Part shown: piece after piece, positions 8,952 to 16,848 of the stretch
Layout of the letters: each line of letters begins with the position of its first letter
Position numbering within the stretch: position 1 is the first letter of the stretch
Assembly: GCA_027488375.1 (NCBI GenBank)
Contig: JAIYBW010000003.1
Coordinates: 62,001 to 126,000, forward strand
Direction: 5' to 3'
DNA: 64,000 bases
Source of the DNA: Pseudomonadota bacterium
Lineage (GTDB): Bacteria > Bdellovibrionota > Bacteriovoracia > Bacteriovoracales > Bacteriovoracaceae
The notes under the pieces: generated by a model
What the model was told of the DNA's origin: nothing
Database searches by the model: none
Seen by the model: the letters and a program-made list of their open reading frames with translations, nothing else
Position numbers and translations under genes: made by a program

Positions 8952-10343
8952 ATGGCCAAAACATTTGATGTAGTTGTTTTAGGTGCAGGACCTGGCGGTT
9001 ATGTCGCCGCAATTCGCGCCTCTCAGTTAGGAAAAAAAGTAGCCATTATTGAGGCCGATAAACTCGGTGGAGTTTGTTTAAACCGAGGGTGTATTCCAAC
9101 TAAAGCACTTTTAAAATCTGCTCACTCCGTTCATGAAGTTGCTGACTTAAAATCCCTTGGAGTTAATGTGGATCTTAAAGGTCTCGATGCTGGTGTCGCT
9201 GTTAAGCGTGCTAATGACATCGCCGAAAATATGTCGAAGGGAATTGCCTTCCTCATGAAGAAAAATAAGATTGAAGTTATTAATGGCATGGGTGTTTTCA
9301 AATCAGCTAAAGTTTTGGAAGTCACAGATGCCGCTGGAAAAAAAGAAGAAGTTTCTGCGACAAATGTTATTATCGCTACTGGTGCAAAATACAGAACATT
9401 TCCTGGTCTTGAGCATGATGGAAAGCGCCTCGTTGGTGCGTGGGAAGCTCTTAAAATTGAAAAACTTCCGAAGTCGATTGGTATCATCGGTGCTGGGGCG
9501 ATCGGAATGGAGTTTGCGTATTTCTGGAATGCCTTTGGTGTTGACGTGCACATCTTTGAAATGCAAAAAAATCTTCTCCCAATTGAAGATACAGATGCCT
9601 CTAAAGAAGTAGAACGCGCTTATAAAAAGTATGGTATCAAGATGAGCCTTGGTATTGAGGGAGTCACGGCGAAAAATAATGGTCAAGATGTGACCTTGAC
9701 TGTGACTGAAGCTGGCAAAAAGACTGATTATACTTTTGAGATGGGTCTTATTGCTGTTGGGATGACAGGTGTGATTGATGGTTTTGGACTAGACAAAGCC
9801 GGCGTTCAAACAGAAAAAGGCTTTATCAAAGTTAATGAAATGTATGAGACAACCTCTAAAGGTGTCTATGCTATCGGAGATGTTTCAGGGCCACCACTTC
9901 TTGCTCACGCAGCTTCGCATGAAGGTGTTGTTGCAGCTGAACACTTGGCCGGGTTACATCCTCATGCTATTGATAAATTAAATATTCCTGGCTGTACTTA
10001 CTGCCAACCTCAAGTTGCTTCAGTGGGATATACTGAAAGGGCCCTTAAAGAAAAAGGGATTGAGTACAAAGTTGGAAAGGCTCCTTTTATGGCCAATGGT
10101 AAGGCGATTGCTTCTAATGAGAAGGATGGCTTTATAAAAGTTCTTACGGGTAAACATGGTGAGCTTCTCGGGGCACACATTGTGGGAACTAATGCAACTG
10201 AGCTGATTCATGAGTACGTGCTTTTCAGAACGATGGAAGGCATTGATGAAGAAATATTTGCGACAGTTCACCCGCACCCAACTCTTGGTGAGTTTTTGGG
10301 TGAAGCCGTTATGGCCGCGAAGGGTAGAGCACTAAACTTATAA
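8952..10343 (+). CDS. lpdA: Dihydrolipoamide dehydrogenase (E3)
   Basis: 463 aa. N-terminal FAD-binding VVVLGAGPGGYVAAIRA, redox-active disulfide GGVCLNRGCIPTKAL, NAD-binding IGIIGAGAIGMEFAYFW, second FAD motif GVYAIGDVSG, and C-terminal catalytic HPHPTLGE (His-Glu dyad) are all intact. The flavoenzyme reoxidises dihydrolipoyl groups of 2-oxo acid dehydrogenase complexes with NAD+. AAGGA lies before the ATG. The E2 gene follows after 20 bp, and the divergently transcribed exonuclease gene lies just upstream. The expected E1 genes are not adjacent. Confidence 0.95.
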   Translation: MAKTFDVVVLGAGPGGYVAAIRASQLGKKVAIIEADKLGGVCLNRGCIPTKALLKSAHSVHEVADLKSLGVNVDLKGLDAGVAVKRANDIAENMSKGIAFLMKKNKIEVINGMGVFKSAKVLEVTDAAGKKEEVSATNVIIATGAKYRTFPGLEHDGKRLVGAWEALKIEKLPKSIGIIGAGAIGMEFAYFWNAFGVDVHIFEMQKNLLPIEDTDASKEVERAYKKYGIKMSLGIEGVTAKNNGQDVTLTVTEAGKKTDYTFEMGLIAVGMTGVIDGFGLDKAGVQTEKGFIKVNEMYETTSKGVYAIGDVSGPPLLAHAASHEGVVAAEHLAGLHPHAIDKLNIPGCTYCQPQVASVGYTERALKEKGIEYKVGKAPFMANGKAIASNEKDGFIKVLTGKHGELLGAHIVGTNATELIHEYVLFRTMEGIDEEIFATVHPHPTLGEFLGEAVMAAKGRALNL

Positions 10344-10363
10344 GAATTTGAAGGAGAATTTAT

Positions 10364-11650
10364 ATGGCACGTATTGAAGTTGTAATGCCTCAGATGGGAG
10401 AGTCCATCACTACTGGAACAATCACAAAATGGCATAAAGCTCCAGGTGAAGTGATTGAGCTTGATGCTATTCTTCTTGAGATCTCAACTGATAAAGTTGA
10501 ATCAGAAATTCCTAGTCCAATTCAAGGAAAAATCGTGGAACTTCTTTATCCTGAAGGCGCTACAGTCGATGTAGGGCGACCTATTGCGATCATTGAAGAT
10601 GATATGAATGCTGCTGTTTCTGCTCCTGCAGCTAAAGCGGCTCCAGCTGCTGCCCCAGTTGAAGCACCAAAAGCTGCAGCTCCTGTTGCTGCTCCAGCTG
10701 CTGCAGTCGAAGAAGTTGAAGAAGGTTTCCGTTTTTACACCCCACTTGTGAAGGCCATGGCCAAAGAAGCTGGTCTCCCTTTATCAGAGCTTAAAAATAT
10801 TAAAGGTTCTGGAGCTGCTGGGCGTGTGAATAAAGCCGATCTTGAAGCCTATATTGCTAACCGTGGTAAAGGTGGAGCTGTTGCAACAGCTGCTGCTCCG
10901 GCCGCGACGAAGGCTCCTGCTGGTGTTGCTCAGACACGTGCTGGTGGTGAGAGAGTTGAAATTGTAGCAATGGATAATATGAGAAAGGCCATTGCGAAAA
11001 ATATGGTGGCTTCAAAACAAACGTCTCCACATGTGAATTCAATCGATGAAATCGATATGACTAGTCTTGTGAAGAGCCGTGAAAAACTTAAGAACGAATT
11101 TAAAAAGCGTGAAGGTATTAATCTTACCTATACTCATTTTGTTCTCTATGCCATCGTTCAAGCTCTTAAAGAGCATCCTCTCGTTAATGCTTCAATCGAG
11201 GGTGATAACATCGTTATCAAAAAAGATATTCACCTTGGCTGTGCTGTGGCCGTACCAGGAAATGGTCTTGTGGTTCCAGTTATTAAAAATGCTCAAGATT
11301 TGAATCTCACAGGAATTGCTCGTCAGCTTGACTTACTTGCCAATAAAGCAAAATCTAAAAAGCTTACGATGGATGATCTCTCTGGTGGAACTTATACTTT
11401 CACAAATAATGGATCATTCGGAACACTCATTGCTACACCAGTTATTCTTCAGCCGCAGGTTGGTATCTTCTGTACAGGTGTGATTAAAAAACGCGTGATG
11501 GTGATGGAGGATGATGCAATTGCAATTCGAAGCATGATGTATGGTACACATACTTATGACCATCGTTTGATTGATGGTGAGCTTGGAAGTAAATTCCTTG
11601 CCTCAGTGAAGTATCATCTTGAGAATATGAAACCTGAAAATTTGATCTAG
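10364..11650 (+). CDS. 2-oxo acid dehydrogenase E2 (lipoyl acyltransferase)
   Basis: 428 aa. One lipoyl domain (residues 1 to about 78) has the lipoylation motif EISTDKVESE. Next come an Ala/Pro-rich linker, a peripheral subunit-binding domain (FYTPLVKAMAKEAGL to KADLEAYI, about 123-165), a second Ala-rich linker, and the catalytic domain from about 195. The catalytic domain ends with HTYDHRLIDG, the HxxxDG active site. Strong SD AAGGAG precedes the ATG. Without the E1 genes I cannot tell pyruvate, 2-oxoglutarate and branched-chain complexes apart. The lipoyl domain sequence leans towards SucB- or branched-chain-type proteins. Expression is coupled with lpdA and ends at a strong terminator. 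Confidence 0.9.
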   Translation: MARIEVVMPQMGESITTGTITKWHKAPGEVIELDAILLEISTDKVESEIPSPIQGKIVELLYPEGATVDVGRPIAIIEDDMNAAVSAPAAKAAPAAAPVEAPKAAAPVAAPAAAVEEVEEGFRFYTPLVKAMAKEAGLPLSELKNIKGSGAAGRVNKADLEAYIANRGKGGAVATAAAPAATKAPAGVAQTRAGGERVEIVAMDNMRKAIAKNMVASKQTSPHVNSIDEIDMTSLVKSREKLKNEFKKREGINLTYTHFVLYAIVQALKEHPLVNASIEGDNIVIKKDIHLGCAVAVPGNGLVVPVIKNAQDLNLTGIARQLDLLANKAKSKKLTMDDLSGGTYTFTNNGSFGTLIATPVILQPQVGIFCTGVIKKRVMVMEDDAIAIRSMMYGTHTYDHRLIDGELGSKFLASVKYHLENMKPENLI

Positions 11651-11657
11651 AAAAACT

Positions 11658-11683
11658 AAGGCCCCTTTCTGGGGCCTTTTTAT
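11658..11683. terminator. Bidirectional Rho-independent terminator
   Basis: Stem AAGGCCCC/GGGGCCTT (11658-11665 with 11671-11678), loop TTTCT, followed by a T-rich tract on the plus strand and by TTAGTTTTT on the minus strand. It sits between the convergent E2 gene and rarA and can serve both. Confidence 0.85.
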
Positions 11684-12928
11684 TTATTTTTTCCTACCTG
11701 TAAACTGCATAAACTGATCTAGCAAAGCTTTTTCACTACCTTGAGTTGTTGGGTGATAAAATTTTACGGCCTTCATATGAGGAAGATATTCTTGATCGAC
11801 CCAGTGCCCATTAAAGTCATGAGGGTAAAGATAATTTTTTTTCTCTGGTGAAGTATTTGAGAGATGAGCGGGGACTTCGATCGTAGGATTTTCTGCTACA
11901 AATTGAAGGGCTTCATTTATGGCCAAATAAGCCGAATTTGATTTTGGTGATAAGCATAGATAAATCGTCGCTTGGGCCAGGGAGATCCGAGCCTCCGGCA
12001 TGCCAATTTGTTTCGTCACATAATGGGTATTGGTCGTGACTTGTAAGGCCTGTGAATTGGCCAGACCAATATCTTCAGAAGCTAGAATCATCAACCTTCG
12101 GGCAATAAACTCTGGATCCTCCCCACCATCAAGCATAATCGCTAAATAAAGTAATGCAGCCTCTGGATCTGAACCTCTGACTGATTTTATAAAAGCAGAA
12201 ATAACATCATAGTGACGATTTGAGTTCTTATCGTATTGGCGTGCATATTGAAAAATTTCTTTGAGTATTTTTTCTTTGTTTTGAAGATCCTCAGTCTTAT
12301 ATGAGGCAAGAACCGAGAGTTGGTTAAGGCAAAATCTTGCATCACCATTTGATAATTCTGAGAGGTTATCTATAAAGACTTTAAGATCAGGGCGCTTAAG
12401 TTCATGAAGACCGCGATTGAGGATCTCTTTAAGATCCTTCGGATCTAGTTTTTTTAGTTCAATAAGTGAAACTCTTGAAAGAAGGGCCTTATTCAGTGAG
12501 GTCTGAGGATATTCTGTTGTCGCTCCCATAAAAAGAAAATCCCCATTTTCGAGATAGGGGAGTAGAGCGTCTTGCTGTGATTTATTAAAGCGATGAATCT
12601 CATCTATGAAGAGAATTGTTTCTTTGTGGAGTTCTTTTCTTTTATCGATAATCCCAGAGATTATTTTTTTCAATTCAGGTATGCCAGATGTCACTGCTGA
12701 AAAAACTTCAAAATCTTTGTTTAGTTCTGCGGCCATGAGATGGGCCAGGGTTGTCTTGCCAGTTCCTGGAGGGCCCCAAAAAATAACATGTCGAGGGTGA
12801 GAGATTAATTTTTCTAATTGAGTTCTTATTGTCACCTGCCCAAAAAACTCATCAAGACTTTTTGGTCTTAATTGGGCCGCAAGGGGTAAAGAAGAATTTG
12901 ATTTTGGTTGAAAGACATCTAGTTGCAT
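11684..12928 (-). CDS. rarA: Replication-associated recombination protein A (AAA+ ATPase)
   Basis: 414 aa from ATG 12928. An upstream TTG at 12949 would add 7 residues but has no SD. Walker A WGPPGTGKTTLAHLM, Walker B LFIDEIHRFNKSQQDALLPYLE, sensor 1 MGATTEYPQTSLN and the Arg-finger region ALLSRVSLIEL are present. The C-terminal SDPEAALLYLAIMLDGGEDPEFIARRL stretch is diagnostic of RarA/MgsA rather than RuvB or DnaX. The protein is a tetrameric ATPase that acts at stalled forks with SSB. Divergent from rpsU. Confidence 0.93.
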   Translation of the reverse strand: MQLDVFQPKSNSSLPLAAQLRPKSLDEFFGQVTIRTQLEKLISHPRHVIFWGPPGTGKTTLAHLMAAELNKDFEVFSAVTSGIPELKKIISGIIDKRKELHKETILFIDEIHRFNKSQQDALLPYLENGDFLFMGATTEYPQTSLNKALLSRVSLIELKKLDPKDLKEILNRGLHELKRPDLKVFIDNLSELSNGDARFCLNQLSVLASYKTEDLQNKEKILKEIFQYARQYDKNSNRHYDVISAFIKSVRGSDPEAALLYLAIMLDGGEDPEFIARRLMILASEDIGLANSQALQVTTNTHYVTKQIGMPEARISLAQATIYLCLSPKSNSAYLAINEALQFVAENPTIEVPAHLSNTSPEKKNYLYPHDFNGHWVDQEYLPHMKAVKFYHPTTQGSEKALLDQFMQFTGRKK

Positions 12929-12991
12929 GAGCTTTTTTATCAAGCTCAAAGTCGACTGTAAAAAATAAAAGGTTTTGCGGTGCAGCTTTTA

Positions 12992-13020
12992 TTGACTTAG
13001 AAACATGTTTTCGATAGTTT
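12992..13020 (+). promoter_or_regulatory. Probable sigma70 promoter for rpsU
   Basis: TTGACT at 12992-12997, a 17 bp spacer, and a poorer -10 TAGTTT at 13015-13020, about 68 bp before the rpsU start. The -35 and spacing are good; the -10 is weak. Confidence 0.4.
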
Positions 13021-13087
13021 ATTGGACCTTAATGAAAATGTCTTTTTAAGACAAAATTTAATGTTCCATAAGAAGGGGGTGTAGAGC

Positions 13088-13303
13088 ATGGCAACGATTC
13101 AAATCGACATTGACGACAGATTTCCAGCTGAAAAAGCGATTAAGAAATTTAAGCGTCTTTGTGATGCCTATGGCATCGTGAAAGAATATCGCGCTCGCAT
13201 CGAGTACAAAAAACCTTCTATTAAGATGAAAGAAAAACTCGAAAATGCTGACAAACGTCGTCGTAAGACTGACGGTCGCACTCGCGTTCGTTCTAAGTAT
13301 TAA
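13088..13303 (+). CDS. rpsU: 30S ribosomal protein S21
   Basis: 71 aa, normal length. The sequence begins MATIQIDIDDRFPAEKAIKKF and has the S21 pattern of an acidic N-terminus followed by a strongly basic helix and tail (KRRRKTDGRTRVRSKY). SD AAGGGGGTG lies about 10 bp upstream. S21 sits on the small subunit platform near the anti-SD. It is monocistronic here, with its own promoter and terminator, unlike the rpsU-dnaG-rpoD arrangement of enterics. Confidence 0.93.
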   Translation: MATIQIDIDDRFPAEKAIKKFKRLCDAYGIVKEYRARIEYKKPSIKMKEKLENADKRRRKTDGRTRVRSKY

Positions 13304-13314
13304 GCTTAAAAAAG

Positions 13315-13341
13315 AAGGCCCCTTTTTGGGGCCTTTTTATT
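13315..13341. terminator. Bidirectional Rho-independent terminator after rpsU
   Basis: Stem AAGGCCCC (13315-13322), loop TTTTT, GGGGCCTT (13328-13335), then a T-rich tract. On the minus strand the stem is followed by CTTTTTT. The stem is the same as the one at 11658. It separates rpsU from the convergent unknown gene. Confidence 0.85.
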
Positions 13342-14118
13342 TTAAAAATAATATCTCAACAAACTATTCCATTTATTATGAATGACTGACAGATAGGGGG
13401 CCATACCTTCAGGGGTCTTCTTGCTTCGTTTCGTGAGATTTTGATTTAATAAATTCAGGGCAAAATTTAATGCATTTATATTTCGATTTAAGAATTCATA
13501 GTTCTTTTTTTTAGAGACATGTAATTCTATAGGGTGAATAAATTGGAAATAAAAATGCCTGAAATCAGATTGGTAGTGAAAAGGTACAAATTCAATAATT
13601 GAAAGCGAAGCATAAGTGATAAGCTCATCGATAGATTTCACTAAATCAATAGTGTTCTTTTTATGTTTCGCTTTTGCTTTGAGAGTGAGTGAAATGATAT
13701 CAAGATCAGTCTTTATGTTTTCAATTTTTAAAAGCAACGTTTGAACTGTTCTTATTCCTGATTGCGATGTTATGTAGAGACTTTTTTCTGGAGTAAAGTT
13801 TGAAAGAAGTTTTTGGGCCTGAAGAGAGGAAGAAAGAAGGTTTGATCTTATTTTGTTTATTTCTTCATCGCAATCTTTCGCCAATCTCTGAGGGCATTTT
13901 TCAAGCAGTGTTTCTTTCTCTTGTTGGATTTTATTTAAATTATCTACGATAGAAGGAAGATCTGTAGGAAAATTTGGAAATAGTGTAATCATTTGATAGA
14001 AATCATTCACAATCCCGTTAAGGACTGGTCTTACTTGAGTTTGAAAAGTATCAGGCCCAACACTTTTTTGCGCCCACAGGTGAGATGAAAAGATGAGCAA
14101 GAATAAAATTAACTTCAT
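13342..14118 (-). CDS. Exported protein of unknown function
   Basis: 258 aa. N-terminal MKLILFLLIFSSHLWAQKS is a clear signal peptide with cleavage near WAQ. The mature protein is mostly helical by composition, with two Cys (CPQRLAKDCDEE) that could form a disulfide, and has no membrane segment. No family recognised. It starts 7 bp after the stop of the 172-aa gene, so the two are probably co-transcribed. Confidence 0.65.
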   Translation of the reverse strand: MKLILFLLIFSSHLWAQKSVGPDTFQTQVRPVLNGIVNDFYQMITLFPNFPTDLPSIVDNLNKIQQEKETLLEKCPQRLAKDCDEEINKIRSNLLSSSLQAQKLLSNFTPEKSLYITSQSGIRTVQTLLLKIENIKTDLDIISLTLKAKAKHKKNTIDLVKSIDELITYASLSIIEFVPFHYQSDFRHFYFQFIHPIELHVSKKKNYEFLNRNINALNFALNLLNQNLTKRSKKTPEGMAPYLSVIHNKWNSLLRYYF

Positions 14119-14125
14119 AACTCCA

Positions 14126-14644
14126 TTATGCAGAAGCTTTGAAGTCCTTCAACTCAAAAAGTGACATAATCTCAGACTCACTCCATAAAGAAGGAATATC
14201 TGATAAAAAACTATAGTTTTGGGGAGAGTAAATGAGTTGTATGTTAGGTTTTTTCTTAGCTTTGATCAAAGGAAGAGGAAGCTCAGATGTATGGCAGCTT
14301 ATTTCCTTATCGCTATTAAAATTTGCATTCATAAAAAGATAAATCCCACCACCTTGAGTGGAGAGGGTTATTTTCTTGTCAGGCAATTGATCAATCTTGT
14401 TTTTGAAGTTTCGACAAATTTTTTGAAACTCTTGAGTCTCAAAGAGTTGGTGACCCAGAATAATCTTTCTCATATCGAGTGAAAGTTTCTTTTTATCATA
14501 ATCGCTTAATTTAAATTGTTTGAACTTTGAAATGATTAATTCTTCAAATTGAAAATTATTGCTAGGTCGCAATTGGGCCTTAAAAATAACCTCATTTGTC
14601 TTTAAGTTAGTCACCGATAAGACAAAATAATTTTGCCAATTCAT
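14126..14644 (-). CDS. Hypothetical cytoplasmic protein
   Basis: 172 aa with no signal peptide or membrane segment. The N-terminal YFVLSVTNLKTNEVIFKAQLRPSN pattern suggests a beta-rich fold. A single stretch ITLSTQGGGIYLFMNA is notable but matches no motif I know. First gene of a two-gene unit with the exported 258-aa protein, divergent from the gene at 14837. Confidence 0.6.
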   Translation of the reverse strand: MNWQNYFVLSVTNLKTNEVIFKAQLRPSNNFQFEELIISKFKQFKLSDYDKKKLSLDMRKIILGHQLFETQEFQKICRNFKNKIDQLPDKKITLSTQGGGIYLFMNANFNSDKEISCHTSELPLPLIKAKKKPNIQLIYSPQNYSFLSDIPSLWSESEIMSLFELKDFKASA

Positions 14645-14775
14645 AGAAATAACTCCCCAAGGGTTTTTTGAGTTTTCTTTATCGGCTGTGACCCCATAAA
14701 AGTTGAGTTATCTGGTCAAGGGTGCTGCTTTTGGCCTCTTGTTTTGCATCTTTTCAGTAAGTTAGATGCTGTAAG

Positions 14776-14804
14776 TTGACTCCTTTAGTTTATTCTTTTA
14801 ATCA
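14776..14804 (+). promoter_or_regulatory. Possible promoter for the 190-aa exported protein
   Basis: TTGACT at 14776-14781, a 17 bp spacer, and TAATCA at 14799-14804, about 32 bp before the ATG. A strong SD AAAGGGAG follows. The spacing is good and the -10 moderate. Confidence 0.4.
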
Positions 14805-14836
14805 TTAATAATGAGTTTTTATTAAAGGGAGTTTTT

Positions 14837-15409
14837 ATGCGTCTTATAGCTCTTGTTTTGTCGTTAACTCTTTCTTTTCAGGTTCTGGCCCATCCAACTC
14901 AAAAAGTTCTCAATGAGGTGATTGATAATTATGAGTACGAGATGACAGTTGAATGGGATCAGCAGGATCTTGTTTACTCTCAAGCGGCAATTGAAAGATT
15001 GTATCAAAATCTAATGAAGCTTTCCCAAGAAGGACTTACTGAGAAAGATATTGTAGAAGTTCTGTCCAAAAAATCATTGAGTTCTGAACAAATTGAAGCC
15101 TTGAAAACTCAGCTTCGTACTATGACTGCTGGAGCTCGTGGACCAGAGGAGCTTGCGAAAGTTATTTCATCTTACTCCAAAGACCTCTATCAGAATGGAG
15201 CTAGTTGGAATGGATCAGTTATTGTGATGGCCGGTGTGGGTGTCGTAGCTGCAGCTTTATTAGGTTACTCTATTTGGTTTAGTGTAAATCACACATGTGT
15301 CGCTTATGATCAGGGTCAGCGTTGCGGATGGTACTCAAATTATTATGGTGGACCATCATATTATCAATGCTGGGTTGAGACTTATTGCGTTCAATACGTT
15401 AGAAACTAA
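14837..15409 (+). CDS. Exported/anchored small protein with Cys- and Tyr-rich tail
   Basis: 190 aa. Signal peptide at residues 1-18 (ending near FQVLAHP), a helical acidic middle (about 20-120), one transmembrane segment around 130-152 (SVIVMAGVGVVAAALLGYSIWF), then a short tail with four Cys and many Tyr/Trp (NHTCVAYDQGQRCGWYSNYYG and onward). The arrangement suggests a periplasmic domain with an anchored, disulfide-bonded end. Function unknown. The end overlaps the convergent DoxX-DUF2071 gene by 4 bp. Confidence 0.6.
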   Translation: MRLIALVLSLTLSFQVLAHPTQKVLNEVIDNYEYEMTVEWDQQDLVYSQAAIERLYQNLMKLSQEGLTEKDIVEVLSKKSLSSEQIEALKTQLRTMTAGARGPEELAKVISSYSKDLYQNGASWNGSVIVMAGVGVVAAALLGYSIWFSVNHTCVAYDQGQRCGWYSNYYGGPSYYQCWVETYCVQYVRN

Positions 15410-16482
15410 ACGTTATTAAGTTCGGTCATTTTTATAAATGGCCGAAATTTCACATCAAGACCTTCAGAATAACTGGCCCCAACAAATCTCATTTCTTTTA
15501 AGTTAAATTGATTGGATAAATTTTCGTTTATGTCTTCTATGGCAACACTCTTGAGTTGCCATGGACGATGCATAACAATGCCACGATAGATGCTTTTATT
15601 CTTAGTCGTAAAAAGAGAGTACCTTTCAGTCGCCCAAAAATCGAAAGTGCAAAATTGTTTAGTTTGACCAGTTTTTACTTTTAAATTGCTAGAGATATCA
15701 CCACGCGAATGGATAATGCTGTAATTTGAACTTGAGACAGAAGATTTTATTTTTGAATATCGATAAGGGAGATTGAAAAAAGTTTGAGCAATATATTCGC
15801 CAAGTTTTGAATCTGTTTCAAGTGTAAAAAAATAAACACCTTTTATGCCATTGACCTCAACATATGTTCTAATGTTAAGTTCCCAAAGTTGAGAGACCCA
15901 AGGAATAGAGGGAAGATATGGAAAGCGAATTTTATTCATCAACAAGGGAACAATTGAAATGACAGCTTCGCCCTCATGGAGATCAAGTTTGAAAGGCACC
16001 ATGGGAGCTATTAAATCTGGATTAATTTTATAATGAAGAAATAAAACATGTCTCCAGCTTTGCTGAATGATCCAACCTGTCGTTTGAAGACTTAAGGCCA
16101 TATAGATGAGAGGCCATTGAAAAGCAGTTCTTAACCATAACCAGATTGGGTTGGTAATACCAAATATTTCAATCCCATTCCATGAAACATAGATGTGAAT
16201 TGGGATCAGTAAAAAAAGATAAAGGGCAGTTAATCTGGCCGTGAAGTTTAGAAATTTTTTTGTTAAGAGACCAATCCCAAGAAATATTTCAAAAAAACCG
16301 CTTATTAAAATAAGCTCAATTTTAAAAGGCAAATAATCAGGAAGTGCCCTTAAAAAGAGCGCTGGTTGGATGAGATGGATAAATCCAGCTATGATGAGTA
16401 GGAGGCTAAGACCAAAACGTCTTATCAAGTTTGTACTTCTCTTTAAGAATTTGGAAGAAAGGTATCCACCAAATAAGGTCAT
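15406..16482 (-). CDS. DoxX-like membrane domain fused to a DUF2071 (YqjF-like) domain
   Basis: 358 aa. The N-terminal about 140 residues are hydrophobic with four likely helices and the DoxX-like stretch LILISGFFEIFLGIGLLTKKF. The C-terminal about 210 residues match the DUF2071/YqjF pattern, including ELNIRTYVEVNGIKGVYFFTLE and FFNLPYRYSKI. Neither half has a firm biochemical role; DUF2071 has an acetoacetate decarboxylase-like fold. The ATG at 16482 overlaps the upstream gene by 77 bp with no SD. A TTG at 16428 with GAGAAG upstream would shorten the protein by 18 residues and may be the true start. Inner membrane with a soluble domain. Confidence 0.7.
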   Translation of the reverse strand: MTLFGGYLSSKFLKRSTNLIRRFGLSLLLIIAGFIHLIQPALFLRALPDYLPFKIELILISGFFEIFLGIGLLTKKFLNFTARLTALYLFLLIPIHIYVSWNGIEIFGITNPIWLWLRTAFQWPLIYMALSLQTTGWIIQQSWRHVLFLHYKINPDLIAPMVPFKLDLHEGEAVISIVPLLMNKIRFPYLPSIPWVSQLWELNIRTYVEVNGIKGVYFFTLETDSKLGEYIAQTFFNLPYRYSKIKSSVSSSNYSIIHSRGDISSNLKVKTGQTKQFCTFDFWATERYSLFTTKNKSIYRGIVMHRPWQLKSVAIEDINENLSNQFNLKEMRFVGASYSEGLDVKFRPFIKMTELNNV

Positions 16483-16786
16483 TAAATAATATATTTATTC
16501 CGAAACTTAATGGAAAACGCTCAGTCACGAGTGCTCCAATAAAGCCGATCGGCCCAAAGACTTTTCCGAGAAAACCAACAAGGACAATTGGATAATGTTT
16601 GATAGGGTCTTGAGCCGCTAGCCAATATCCAACTCCGTAAACACCTACAATCATGCCCACGCATTGCCATATCTCAGGGTAATTTGGTCTTTCCATTCCA
16701 AAGAGATCAAAAAATTGATTCGGGAATAAAATAACGAGTGTGCCCCAAATGACATTATAAACGGCAGCCCAGTGTAGTGTTTTCAT
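16406..16786 (-). CDS. Four-helix membrane protein, unknown
   Basis: 126 aa with about four hydrophobic segments, for example WAAVYNVIWGTLVILF, VGMIVGVYGVGYWLAA and IVLVGFLGKVFGPIGFIGAL. It overlaps the start of the DoxX-DUF2071 gene. The two look like partners in one membrane unit, which is inference from overlap. I recognise no motif that gives a function. Confidence 0.6.
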   Translation of the reverse strand: MKTLHWAAVYNVIWGTLVILFPNQFFDLFGMERPNYPEIWQCVGMIVGVYGVGYWLAAQDPIKHYPIVLVGFLGKVFGPIGFIGALVTERFPLSFGINILFNDLIWWIPFFQILKEKYKLDKTFWS

Positions 16787-16848
16787 GAGACTATCTTAAA
16801 TGAAAATGACTATTTCTGCCCTCTACATACTATGAACAATGATTGAAT

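Noticed and set aside
9131-9686. Long minus-strand frames inside lpdA
   Set aside because: Compositional shadows of a well-conserved gene; no SD, low-complexity Phe/Ser-rich products and no family match.
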